Below, one piece after another: positions 8,025 through 16,346 of a DNA stretch of 64,000 nucleotides. Source of the DNA: Streptomyces sp. CT34 (GTDB lineage: Bacteria > Actinomycetota > Actinomycetes > Streptomycetales > Streptomycetaceae); assembly GCF_000805335.1 (NCBI RefSeq), contig NZ_KN708638.1:4007652-4071651 (forward strand), read 5' to 3'. The notes under the pieces were generated by a model that saw only the letters and a list, made by a program, of their open reading frames with translations, searched no databases and was not told the origin of the DNA. Both the position numbers and the translations under genes were made by a program. Numbering within the stretch: the first letter of the stretch is position 1; every line of letters starts with the position of its first letter.

Positions 8025-8454
8025 TTGAAGCGCACAACAGGAATCTGTGTACTCGCTGGCGCCGTGTTGCTGAGCACCGTCGCAAGTGGCACCGCCAGCG
8101 CAGCTCCTCGGGAAGGGACCGGGAGCCAGCGAGCCGGGACCAACACTGCAATTGCTCCCGGCTTCGTCAAGCCCGGCGCTAACACAGTCGTCAAGCGCAA
8201 TGTTCCACAGCAGGCTCCGACGGCTTTGAAGGCACAGCTGAAAGCTGCCGACGATGTCGATATCTCCCAACCTAAAGAGGTCTGCGGCACCGAAAGACTT
8301 CAGAAGGCTCCGTCACCGTGCAGAAGTGCCCGCGGGTAAGACCGGATCTATCGAGGCATACGCGCAATACGACCAGTACACCGTTACCGACGGAGATGAA
8401 ACTGGATGGGTCCTGAAGCCCGTCGGGGTATGCTTTAACCAGTGGGCAAAGTGA
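8025..8454 (+). pseudogene. Small secreted protein, frameshifted
   Basis: TTG 8025 has AAAGGGGG upstream. It opens a signal peptide (ICVLAGAVLLSTVASGTASA) and mature sequence ending in DDVDISQPKEVCGTERLQ. The frame then stops at 8339. A second frame gives SEGSVTVQKCP, and a third (8330-8454) gives PAGKTGSIEAYAQYDQYTV and DGDETGWVLKPVGVCFNQWAK. Joined, these make a plausible exported protein of about 140 residues with several Cys. At least two single-base shifts near 8300 and 8335 break it. The region is less GC-rich than its neighbours, suggesting foreign origin. Assembly error is the alternative. Confidence 0.6.
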
Positions 8455-8484
8455 CCTGACGACCAGAGCGATAGGGGTTCACCG

Positions 8485-9078
8485 ATGAGGCGTCTGACTC
8501 AACATACGGCCATCGGCTCTGCCCTGTTGCTTGCATGCGTGGCATGCGCATCCGGGGAGGGTGGAAGCAGTTCTTCCGCCCTCCCTTCGCCATCCTCCGC
8601 CGAGCCGTCACATCTACTTCAACTTCCAGTGGTCAACCTGGCGGACGACCCGCTTTCCGATCAGGATGGAATACACAGGGTAATTGGGGAAGTTCGCAAC
8701 GGGCCCGACCGAATCATCATCTACACAACAGGGCAGAAATGCGGCCTAGCGACGACGCGCGAGGGCGATGAAAGAAACCTTTCCATCCACGTGCTCACAG
8801 CATGGCCGAAAGTCAGCCCCCAAGGGGGCACACGCCTCCCCTATGGCCCTTACTCGAATTCTTCCGCCAAGGGTTCACACGGCACTTGGGCATCTCTTTC
8901 CTGCGGAAAGGATGCAATGATCGTAAAATTCTTCTCCGCGAATGCGCCCAAGACCTCGAAATATCGGGGCTCGCTTGACGTGATCAAATCGTCGGGCCCT
9001 GGAGATCCCGTCTCCATTGTCGTAGGAACAAGAGCGGTCAGGGAAAAGGTCTCCGCTGCTCTTGAGGCTCACTCGTAA
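8485..9078 (+). CDS. Lipoprotein, unknown function
   Basis: 197 residues from ATG 8485 with AGGGG upstream. The N-terminus is a lipoprotein signal (MRRLTQHTAIGSALLLACVAC) with possible lipobox Cys in LLAC or CVAC, followed by a Ser/Pro-rich linker. The mature part contains two further Cys residues (QKCGLATT and SLSCGKD), a likely disulphide pair, and a strand-rich C-terminus (GDPVSIVVGTRAVREKV). No family was recognised. It is 30 bases after the broken secreted gene in the same direction, and both have lower GC than the surrounding chromosome. It is expected on the outer face of the cytoplasmic membrane. Confidence 0.7.
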   Translation: MRRLTQHTAIGSALLLACVACASGEGGSSSSALPSPSSAEPSHLLQLPVVNLADDPLSDQDGIHRVIGEVRNGPDRIIIYTTGQKCGLATTREGDERNLSIHVLTAWPKVSPQGGTRLPYGPYSNSSAKGSHGTWASLSCGKDAMIVKFFSANAPKTSKYRGSLDVIKSSGPGDPVSIVVGTRAVREKVSAALEAHS

Positions 9079-9461
9079 GTCGTAGGTTTCCTCGGCCGTG
9101 CGTACGGCAATGTGTGGGGTGACAGGTGATCCCTTGTGGCGGCAGGTTCGCCACCGTGCCGGGTGGTCATGGGATCGAGTGACAACACAGTGTGGGCCAC
9201 CAAAGCAGCATGCGCGTCCGCTAGCCTCGATCTTTCATGACGGTCCGCCGACTCTGTCGGTAGACCGTTTCGCGTTCTGTGTCTGATGCTGGGCCGGCTG
9301 ACCGCCCGTCTGTCGCGTCGGGTTGGCGCCGGGTTCCACCCTCCGGTCGGGGTGTTGCTGCTCGACCCGGCGTCGGCCGGTGGTGACGAGCTGGCCGGCT
9401 GGGGAGAACAGGCGGAGCCTGAGCCCAACCGGTGGAAAACGGGCGACGAAGCAGCAGCCAT
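9079..9461. other. No gene recognised
   Basis: The segment lies between the lipoprotein stop and tRNA fragment copy B. No reading frame shows family features, clear ribosome sites or codon bias in agreement. It is treated as island-end junk. Confidence 0.4.
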
Positions 9462-9519
9462 CGGGTTCGATTCCCGTCACCGCTCCATGACGAAGGCCCA
9501 GGTCGGCGACCTGGGCCTT
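9462..9519 (+). repeat. tRNA-Gly 3'-end fragment plus terminator, copy B (att-like)
   Basis: Bases 9462-9487 are the T-arm and acceptor end (CGGGTTCGATTCCCGTCAC then CGCTCCA) with one C lost relative to copies A and C. A perfect 12-bp stem follows (9493-9504 with 9508-9519) with a 3-base loop and then GTTTGTTGTCC, a good intrinsic terminator. The same stem occurs after copy C. Sequence upstream is unrelated to a tRNA, so only the 3' end was duplicated. It is the boundary between the two island segments. Confidence 0.75.
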
Positions 9520-9910
9520 GTTTGTTGTCCAGACCTCTCCTAGCTCCGCATGCCCGCCACGTGCCCCAACTCGCCTGAAACAACTGCACGGAGAACCCAT
9601 CCGGGCGCCCACTGAACCCACCCCAGGCGAAGCATCTCGGATAGCGAGACGCAATTCACGTGATCCACATCGCCATTTGTAGCGGGTTAGGTGCAGTAGC
9701 ATGAACAGCGTGAAGTAGCGCCTGTAAAAGGCCAGTTGGAGATGTGTTGCCGACTGCCGCGGCAGGACTTCCCGTAGTCCGTCCGCCCCTCTTCTCCTTT
9801 GAACTGCTCCTCGCCAGGGGCCATACGGGCAATTTCGGGGGCAGGTGTCTGCCCATGGCGCGCTTCGCGAACCGCCCTCGGTGGGCAGGCTTCTGGGCAC
9901 GGAAGCCGCG
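9520..9910. other. No gene recognised; weak att-flanking homology
   Basis: A short block around 9636-9680 (TAGCGAGACGCAATT) resembles sequence after copies A and C. The remainder up to the SDR stop at 9911 has no supportable gene. Confidence 0.4.
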
Positions 9911-10702
9911 CTATCGGGCGCCGTGAGCAGGCCCCGCTCCCCCGTCTCCGGAGGTCCGGGTGATCGTTATCTGTGGGAAGGCGATCGGTGCGAGGGGCCG
10001 GTGTGCCTGGACTTCCCAGGCCTGGCCGGTGGTGCCGGTGGCCAGAACGGCAGCGATCGCGTCGGCGACCAGGGCCGGTTGGGCCAGTGCGATTCCGTGC
10101 TCCGCCAGGTGGGCGTGGTAGGGGGCGAGCAGCGGGGTGTCGATGAAGCCGGGGCAGACGGCGTTGATCGTGACGTGGTCGGGTTGCAGGGCCGGGGCCA
10201 GTGAGCGGACCAGGCCGATCACCGCGTGTTTGGCCGCCGCGTAGCACACGTCGGCCGAGGGCGCGACGCCCGCGAGGCTTGCGGTGACGACGATCGCTCC
10301 GCCGCCTCGTCGGAGCCAGGGCAGTGCGGCCTGGGTGCCGAGGACCACGCCGTCGAGGTTGACCCGCATGCTGTGCCGGTAGCGTTCCAGGTCGAAGCCG
10401 GAGCCGATGGCGGTACCTCCGGGGATCCCCGCGTTCAGGCACAGCACGTCCAGCCGCCCGAAGCGCTCGGTGACCGCCGCGATCAGGGCCTGGTTGTCGG
10501 CCGGGGAGGCGACGTCGGTGTGGATGAACCGGCCGCCGACCTGGTCGGCGGCGGCCCGGCCGGCCTCGCTGTTCAGGTCGGCGATCACCACGCGGTGCCC
10601 GCCCGCTGCCAGCCGGTGGGCGATGGCCGAGCCGATCCCACCGGCGCCACCGGTGATCACCGCCACCGGGCGGTCCGCTCCTGCGGCACGAGGTTCAGCC
10701 AT
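9911..10702 (-). CDS. Short-chain dehydrogenase/reductase
   Basis: 263 residues from ATG 10702. This start overlaps the stop of the upstream membrane-protein gene by 8 bases; a longer start at 10762 is possible but would overlap far more. It is a classical SDR: TGGAGGIG cofactor motif at residues 17-24, ADLN acidic residue after strand 2 (NAD preference), CLNAG, a catalytic Ser in TASLAG, and YAAAK carrying the Tyr/Lys pair. VCPGFIDTPLL follows. The final 40 residues vary between family members. Substrate cannot be read from sequence. Being translationally coupled to a VC0807-type membrane protein, the two probably act in one process. Confidence 0.88.
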   Translation of the reverse strand: MAEPRAAGADRPVAVITGGAGGIGSAIAHRLAAGGHRVVIADLNSEAGRAAADQVGGRFIHTDVASPADNQALIAAVTERFGRLDVLCLNAGIPGGTAIGSGFDLERYRHSMRVNLDGVVLGTQAALPWLRRGGGAIVVTASLAGVAPSADVCYAAAKHAVIGLVRSLAPALQPDHVTINAVCPGFIDTPLLAPYHAHLAEHGIALAQPALVADAIAAVLATGTTGQAWEVQAHRPLAPIAFPQITITRTSGDGGAGPAHGAR

Positions 10703-11360
10703 CGGTACGAACTCCGGCGCCATCGGTCCGGACCCCGGCGAAAGCGGCGGCCCGCCGGACATAGTGCACGCTGCCTCGCTGCACCAGGATCAAGAGTGCG
10801 ACCAGCAGTACCGTGCCGGCGATCGGCACACTGTCCACGGGCATGGTGAACGCCATCACCACTCGGGCGACGGCGTCCACCAGGAACGCCCCGCCCCACA
10901 CCGCGGTGACCATCCGCAGCCCGCGGCGGAACCGTACATCGTGGCGCCAGCCGTCCTCCCAGCGTCGAGCGGCGTGGGCCGGCATGAACTTCGCGGTGGC
11001 GTCCAGCAGGAACGGCCGACGCCCCAGCAGCGATCCGAGGATCCACAGCCCGAAAGCGCCGGTGCCCCAGCTCTCCCTGGCCAGCAGCACGCGGGGGCTT
11101 CCGGTGACGAGCGACATCGCGGTGGACAGCACCATCGCCACCAGTACGAAGGCGCTGATCGGGTCGACACGGCGGCTTCGCACGATGCTGTGGCCGGCGC
11201 GCAGCAGCGGGACGGTCCCGCCGACCGCCAGGGCCCACCACTGGTTCAGGCCGGCAGCCCGCAGCCCGTAGTAGGCCGCCAGCGGAATGCCCGCATCGAC
11301 CACAACGGACACCACCAGCGCGGCCGTTGGCCGCCGTTCCTCAGAGATGTCTGTCTGCAT
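10695..11360 (-). CDS. VC0807-like integral membrane protein
   Basis: 221 residues from ATG 11360 (MQTDISEERRPTAALVV). About five or six hydrophobic segments are visible, including VVSVVVDAGIPLAAYYGL, AFVLVAMVLSTAMSL and PIAGTVLLVALLILVQ. The layout and motifs such as AYYGLRAAG and the LLGRRPFLLDA loop resemble VC0807-family membrane proteins of unknown function. The C-terminus ends in an imperfect repeat (GVRTDGAGVRTDG). It overlaps the SDR downstream by 8 bases. It is divergent from the histidine kinase at 11510, so the roughly 150-base gap must hold both promoters and is a natural target for that two-component system. Confidence 0.7.
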   Translation of the reverse strand: MQTDISEERRPTAALVVSVVVDAGIPLAAYYGLRAAGLNQWWALAVGGTVPLLRAGHSIVRSRRVDPISAFVLVAMVLSTAMSLVTGSPRVLLARESWGTGAFGLWILGSLLGRRPFLLDATAKFMPAHAARRWEDGWRHDVRFRRGLRMVTAVWGGAFLVDAVARVVMAFTMPVDSVPIAGTVLLVALLILVQRGSVHYVRRAAAFAGVRTDGAGVRTDG

Positions 11361-11509
11361 GGCCACGACGCTAGGAATCGGCTGCCGGGCCCGGAATGCG
11401 GTTCTGTACCGGATGGGGGTGGAGTTTCCTCCACCCCGTTCCTGCGCCGAGCTGCCGTATCGCGCCGGTGCCGTGTCGTGCACCTGGGCCGTTCGGCAGA
11501 CTGGCCGGC

Positions 11510-12877
11510 GTGTTGCGAAGCTGCGGAGACTCCCTGGGCCGTTGGCGGGCCGTGATGCGGGCAGGCGCCCGGGCCCAGCGGATCGGTTTCGAGTGGCTGG
11601 GCCTGTCCGTGGTGATGGGGTTGGGGTTGGGGCTGACCGCGGTCGCCCTGGCGGGCCTGCTGGTCGGCTTCACCAGTGCGCTGTCCGCGGTCGTCGAGGC
11701 CAACCGGCATGTGCTGAACCGTTATCGGGCCGCGCTCGGCGAACTGACCGGCACGCCGGTCGAAGTCCGCTACGCTCCCATGCCGCAGCCATCCGCCCAG
11801 CCGCCGGGCCGCGAGCGGCCTCGCCGTTTCACCACACCGGAGACGATCCGGCTGCGGGCACTGCTCAGGGATCCGGCCACCGCCCGGGATCACCTGTGGA
11901 TGCTGCTCAACCCGCTCGTCGGCCTGGCACTGTCCGCCGCGCCGCTGGCGATCGCCTGCTACGGACTGGTCTACCTCACCATCGCCGGATTGCGGGACCT
12001 GGTCACCGGCAGCACCGGCCCGCAGCCCCGGAACTTCTGGCAGCTGGCCATGAACCCGACCGCAGCGCTGGGCTCCTGGGCCGGGCTGGCCGTCCCCGCC
12101 GGCCTGTTGCTGTGCGGTGCGGTCCTCGCCCTGGGCCCCGGCACGCTGCGCGCCTGGGCCGCCTTCAGCAGCCGGCTGCTCGGGCCGACCCAGGCCGCCC
12201 GCCTGGCCCAGCGGGTGCGCCGACTCGCCGAGACCCGCGCCGACGCCACCGACGCCCAGGCCGCCGAACTGCGCAGGATCGAACGGGATCTGCACGATGG
12301 CGCGCAGAGCCGGCTCGTCGCGACCGGCATGGCACTGCGGACCGTGGAACACCTGCTGGACAGCGACCCCGAAGCCGCCCGCGAACTCGTCCTGGAGGCC
12401 CGGCGCAGCTGCACGGCCGCCCTGTCCGACCTGCGCGGCCTGGTACGCGGTATCCACCCCCCGGTGCTGGCCGAACGGGGACTCGCCGACGCCCTGCGCG
12501 CGCTCGCCCTGGACACCGCGCTCCCCGTCACCACGCAGATCACACTGCCCGGCCGACCACCGGAACCGATCGAGGCAGCCGTCTACTTCGCCGTCTGCGA
12601 ACTGCTCACCAATGCCGCCAAACACAGCCGTGCAGGCCGGCTTCGGCTGACCGTCAGCTCGATCGGCGACTTGCTGTCGGTGACCGTGACCGATGACGGC
12701 ATCGGCGGCGCCGACCCGGCGCAGGGCGGCGGACTGCACGGGGTGCTGCGCCGACTGGCCGCCTTCGACGGCACCATGGAAATCCACAGCCCGCCCGGCG
12801 GACCGACCACGATCACGATGGAGATTCCGTGCGCATCGTCCTCGCCGAGGACCAGTACCTGCTCCGAACCGGCCTGA
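11510..12877 (+). CDS. Sensor histidine kinase (HisKA_3 type)
   Basis: The start is uncertain: GTG 11510 gives 455 residues, ATG 11555 gives 440. Three to four membrane helices lie in the first 230 residues (LGLSVVMGLGLGLTAVALAG, NPLVGLALSAAPLAIACYGL, GLAVPAGLLLCGAVLALGP), resembling the putative sensor domain common in streptomycete kinases. The dimerisation/phosphoacceptor box is LRRIERDLHDGAQSRLV with the His in DLHDG. The ATPase N-box is CELLTNAAKHS, and DDGIGGAD and GGLHGV follow. It overlaps its response regulator by 49 bases. It probably governs the divergent SDR/membrane genes. Confidence 0.87.
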   Translation: MLRSCGDSLGRWRAVMRAGARAQRIGFEWLGLSVVMGLGLGLTAVALAGLLVGFTSALSAVVEANRHVLNRYRAALGELTGTPVEVRYAPMPQPSAQPPGRERPRRFTTPETIRLRALLRDPATARDHLWMLLNPLVGLALSAAPLAIACYGLVYLTIAGLRDLVTGSTGPQPRNFWQLAMNPTAALGSWAGLAVPAGLLLCGAVLALGPGTLRAWAAFSSRLLGPTQAARLAQRVRRLAETRADATDAQAAELRRIERDLHDGAQSRLVATGMALRTVEHLLDSDPEAARELVLEARRSCTAALSDLRGLVRGIHPPVLAERGLADALRALALDTALPVTTQITLPGRPPEPIEAAVYFAVCELLTNAAKHSRAGRLRLTVSSIGDLLSVTVTDDGIGGADPAQGGGLHGVLRRLAAFDGTMEIHSPPGGPTTITMEIPCASSSPRTSTCSEPA

Positions 12878-13494
12878 CCCGGCTGCTCACCGCCTACGGC
12901 TTCGAGGTGGTCGCCGCCGTCTCCACCGGGCACGAACTGCTGCGGGCGATGACCGAACTCCGCCCCGAGGTATCCGTCGTGGACGTGCGCCTGCCGCCGA
13001 CCTTCACCGACGAGGGACTGCGCGCCGCACTCGCCGCACGCTGCCGGATCCCCGGGCTGCCGGTCCTGGTGCTGTCCCAGCACGTCGAAACGCTCTACGC
13101 CAGGGAACTGCTGGCCGACGGCACCGGCGGCATCGGCTACCTGCTCAAGGACCGGGTCTTCAGCGACGACGAGTTCGTGGACGCGCTGCGCCGGATCGCC
13201 GGCGGCGGAACCGCCATGGACCCCGAGGTGATCTCCCGCCTGGTCACCGGCGGCTCCCGGGACCAGCCACTGGACCGTCTCACCCCGCGCGAAAGGGAGG
13301 TGTTGACGCTCATGGCCGAGGGCCGGTCCAACGCGGCGATCGGAACGGCACTGTTCCTGTCCACCAGCGCGGTCACCAAGCACATCGCCGGCATCTTCGA
13401 CAAGCTCGGCCTGACCGCGGCGCAGGAGAACAACAGGCGTGTCCTGGCCGTGCTGACCCATCTCGCGGCCTGCGCGGGCGATACGAGTCGGTAG
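12829..13494 (+). CDS. NarL/LuxR-family response regulator
   Basis: 221 residues. The receiver domain (1-120) has acidic pocket AEDQ (Glu7, Asp8), phosphoacceptor Asp52 in VVDVRLPP, and the conserved Lys in YLLKDR. The C-terminal LuxR-type helix-turn-helix runs LTPREREVLTLMAEGRSN to STSAVTKHIAGIFDKLGL. The start lies inside the last codons of the kinase gene, a common cotranslated arrangement. It is the partner of the kinase at 11510. Target genes are not shown by the sequence; the divergent operon is the best guess. Confidence 0.9.
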   Translation: MRIVLAEDQYLLRTGLTRLLTAYGFEVVAAVSTGHELLRAMTELRPEVSVVDVRLPPTFTDEGLRAALAARCRIPGLPVLVLSQHVETLYARELLADGTGGIGYLLKDRVFSDDEFVDALRRIAGGGTAMDPEVISRLVTGGSRDQPLDRLTPREREVLTLMAEGRSNAAIGTALFLSTSAVTKHIAGIFDKLGLTAAQENNRRVLAVLTHLAACAGDTSR

Positions 13495-14409
13495 GGGAAC
13501 CCGTCTGTTCGACGGTCCCGGTGTGCGCTCTCGACGAACTCGGTCGACTGTGGCCGAGGCGGCTGTCACTGGTACCCACCTCACCTGCCAACCGGCCAGT
13601 CGCTCGCCGGTCCCGTTCCTCGCCTTCCACACCCCGTACGAGCTGCGGAAGGCGTGGTCGAAGGTGACCGCCACCTCACCGAGACGTTCGCGACGGCCCG
13701 GGACCGTAGCCCGTAGGACCGCGGTTCTCACCCGCGTCAACAACCGCAGACCACACCGCGGATGGACTCGGGCTTCCCGTGCCCACTGTCGCCGGTCAGC
13801 CGTCTTGCGGCGCGCCGCGCGTACCGTGGCGTCGATACCCTCTGCGACCTCCTGCTGCCGCCCGTCGAGGTGGCCGAGGGAGCGACGAGCCGACCGTGCC
13901 GCCACCGGGCGCGAGGGCGCACGAGCGGGGACGAGGGGATGGGGGGATGGGGGGATGCGGGCTTCCGTGAGGGTCTCCACCCCTCGCCGTTTCGCCTGGC
14001 CAAGTGTCGGTTCAAGGGGAATGGCTCCGGTGGCGCACCTGACGGCGGCCGAATAACACCAGCTGATCCCGTCGACACCGGAGTTCACTCAAAGGTGCAC
14101 CTGAGCCCCCAACGAACTCGACATATGCCACAGGCTTGTACATAATCACCCATGTTTGATGATCAAGCCTGGGCTCACGCGGGCTTCGAGCTTGCCCATC
14201 ACACGCTTCGGCCGATTCGTCCCTCCGACGGAGTGATGAATGCAGCCAGCCAATGCCCAATTCCGTCGACGACTTACGGCCGCTCCGTTGAGCCACCGTT
14301 ATGCGCCGCGTCCATGATGTGGATTCAGGCACACCCGCAAAGAGGCGACGGCGCTGCACCAGGAATTCCGATACCGCACCAGGTAATTCGAACCACAGGA
14401 TGGTCGGCG
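13495..14409. other. No gene recognised; G-tract cluster
   Basis: About 900 bases without a supportable gene. Four runs of at least four G occur at 13927-13954, separated by 2-4 bases, able in principle to form a G-quadruplex. A minus-strand stretch near 13560-13680 (TFDHAFRSSYGVWKARNGTG) reads somewhat protein-like but has no start and no family match. The last 250 bases are AT-richer and may carry the promoter for the 14601 operon. Confidence 0.4.
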
Positions 14410-14529
14410 ATGCCGGAAACACCCACAGCCCCGGAAAACCGTCGCAGCGTGTTCCGCTTCACCATCGACGTCCCCGACACCATGCCGATCACCCTCGGTG
14501 ACATCCGCACATGGTCTGCGGCCGGATAG
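14410..14529 (+). CDS. Possible 39-residue peptide
   Basis: ATG 14410 with CAGGATGG about 10 bases upstream encodes MPETPTAPENRRS, then VFRFTIDVPDTMPITLGDIR and TWSAAG. It sits 71 bases ahead of the propeller-like gene in the same direction. It could be a leader peptide, a truncated small protein or chance. No Cys or Ser/Thr-rich core suggests a modified peptide. The support is only position and a moderate ribosome site. Confidence 0.3.
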   Translation: MPETPTAPENRRSVFRFTIDVPDTMPITLGDIRTWSAAG

Positions 14530-14600
14530 CAACGAAATGCGTCCCGACCGCACCCCTCGTACGATGAACCATGGAGGCTGAAGCACATGGAGGACGGTCC

Positions 14601-15869
14601 ATGATGGCGACATCTACCGACCGCTACCCTTACGCCTTCCACATCGCCCTCGACGGCAACGGTTTGAACGGTCTGGAGGGTGCGGCGGGTGTCTGCGTCT
14701 TCCGCTACAACCCGGACAGCGGCGAGTACGCCTACCGCGTGGAGTACTACGACGGTGTGGCCGGTGGCCATGCCCTCAGCATTACGCCCGACCGGAAATC
14801 CGGGTTTCTCGGCAATTCCGGGCAACAGCTCTTGTTCTATGACGTCCATTCGCTGGAGGAGCGCGAGCGGGTCTCCGCCCTGCGGTTCGAAACTCCCGAT
14901 GCGTCCATCAAGAGCAGCACGCACATGGTGTGGCTGGACAACACCCAGGGCGTCACGGCCATCGGCGACGGCTTCTGGCTGGTGGACCTCGACCACCCGA
15001 CCAAGGCCGAGCGCATCGGCGACCACCTGCTCAAACTTCCGCACGCCATGAAACGCACCGCCTCCGGCCGCTATCTCGTCTATGGAGGGATGGATCATCC
15101 GAGCCAGGGAGAAGCCGCCGAGGTCGGCATCTTCGATCTCGAAAAACGCCTCGCCCGGCGGATCCCGCTGCCGACGACCTGCTGGCACGTCGCCTGCCAT
15201 CCACATGACGACGTCTTCTACGCACTGTCCTTCCGGGTCCATCCTCAGGACGGCCGGGACTGGCACGAATGGGCCATGGCCTACTTCAAGGAATATGTGT
15301 ACGAGATCGACGCCGGCAGCGGGCAGATCCTGCGGCACTGGGCCTGCGGTCAGAACGTGCCCGCGCACATCAACTCGGACGTGTGCATCTCCGACCGCGA
15401 GCTGATCTACTGCAACGGCGGCAGCGGCACCATCGTCATGATCGACCTCGCCGACTTCACCTCGTACCGAGTCATCGACGAACGACCGAGACTGTCTACG
15501 CAGATGCGCTCCGCCCGGCAGGCCGCCCGGCAGGTGACCGACGCGTTCACCCGGGGGTCCCTCATCCCGAGCAGCAGGCATTTCGTCGGCGCGCTGCGCG
15601 TCACGCGCGGCACGCTGATCGACTCGGTCTACGCCTGCCAGCTCTCCGCCGACCAGAAGCTGCTGTTCACCGCCAACCGCGGGCTCAACACGATCACCGT
15701 CTACGACTATCCGGCCAATGCCGTGCGGCTCCGGGTCGAGATGCCGGAGCTGCGCGCGTACCTTCCCGATCTGCCTGTCTGGACCGATCCCCGGCTGGGG
15801 TTCCACCACAGCACCCTGCTGAGCCCGGTCCCGGCCCCTGCCGGGGCCCCACTTGAGGAGTGTTCATGA
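14601..15869 (+). CDS. Conserved-looking protein, probable beta-propeller fold
   Basis: 422 residues. ATG 14601 is chosen over 14571 because GGAGG lies 7 bases before it. There is no signal peptide or membrane helix. Repeated short units resemble propeller blades: GHALSITPDRKSGFLGNSGQ, SGRYLVYGGMDHP, CWHVACHPHDDVFYALSF and CQLSADQKLLFTANRG. Each has small-strand/Asp-Gly turns and is spaced roughly 40-60 residues apart. Conserved-looking His residues (THMVW, HINSDVC, FHHSTLL) could bind metal or substrate. No family is recognised. It overlaps the next gene by 4 bases (ATGA) and is convergent with the reductase/DUF362 operon, suggesting one functional unit. Confidence 0.7.
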   Translation: MMATSTDRYPYAFHIALDGNGLNGLEGAAGVCVFRYNPDSGEYAYRVEYYDGVAGGHALSITPDRKSGFLGNSGQQLLFYDVHSLEERERVSALRFETPDASIKSSTHMVWLDNTQGVTAIGDGFWLVDLDHPTKAERIGDHLLKLPHAMKRTASGRYLVYGGMDHPSQGEAAEVGIFDLEKRLARRIPLPTTCWHVACHPHDDVFYALSFRVHPQDGRDWHEWAMAYFKEYVYEIDAGSGQILRHWACGQNVPAHINSDVCISDRELIYCNGGSGTIVMIDLADFTSYRVIDERPRLSTQMRSARQAARQVTDAFTRGSLIPSSRHFVGALRVTRGTLIDSVYACQLSADQKLLFTANRGLNTITVYDYPANAVRLRVEMPELRAYLPDLPVWTDPRLGFHHSTLLSPVPAPAGAPLEECS

Positions 15870-16264
15870 GCACCGAGACGACCGAAGAGCTGACCGCCGA
15901 ACTCCGGCGAAGCTGGGAGCACTTCCGGACCGCAGCCGTCCGGATCGCCGAACTCCAGACCGCGATGTGGGGTGACTATGCGGAGTTGATGACCGGGCTG
16001 CTCAACGGCAAACCCACCTGGGGCGACGTCAACAGGGCGTACTGGCAGTTCGTCGGCGACGAGGGCGTGAAGTTCGCCTCGGCGCTGGGCGGACTCGGCA
16101 TCGACTATGCCCGGAATGTTGCGGAGCTGACCCGGGAGCACGAACGGCGCCTCTGCGAGCAGTTGCGCGCGTCCGCACCGGAAGCGGTGCCGGACGACAG
16201 GGCCGGCGGAGGCGGGGGCGCCAAGGCCGGTCCCCCGCCCCGCTCCAGGGGTACGAAGCGCTGA
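15866..16264 (+). CDS. Small helical protein, phasin-like in composition
   Basis: 132 residues from ATG 15866, overlapping the propeller gene stop as ATGA and preceded by GAGGAG. The first 105 residues are predicted almost all helical with heptad-like spacing (EELTAELRRSWEHFRTAAVR, NVAELTREHERRLCEQLRA). The tail is Gly/Pro-rich and basic. Length and pattern recall phasins or other granule- or complex-associated helper proteins, but no signature residue confirms this. Tight coupling implies a physical partnership with the propeller protein. Function unknown. Confidence 0.65.
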   Translation: MSTETTEELTAELRRSWEHFRTAAVRIAELQTAMWGDYAELMTGLLNGKPTWGDVNRAYWQFVGDEGVKFASALGGLGIDYARNVAELTREHERRLCEQLRASAPEAVPDDRAGGGGGAKAGPPPRSRGTKR

Positions 16265-16346
16265 CGGCGATTTCCGGGGCAGCCTGCGTACGGTGACGGG
16301 CACCGGCGCCCCACCGCGCCGCCGCCCCCCTCACCGGGCACTTCGG

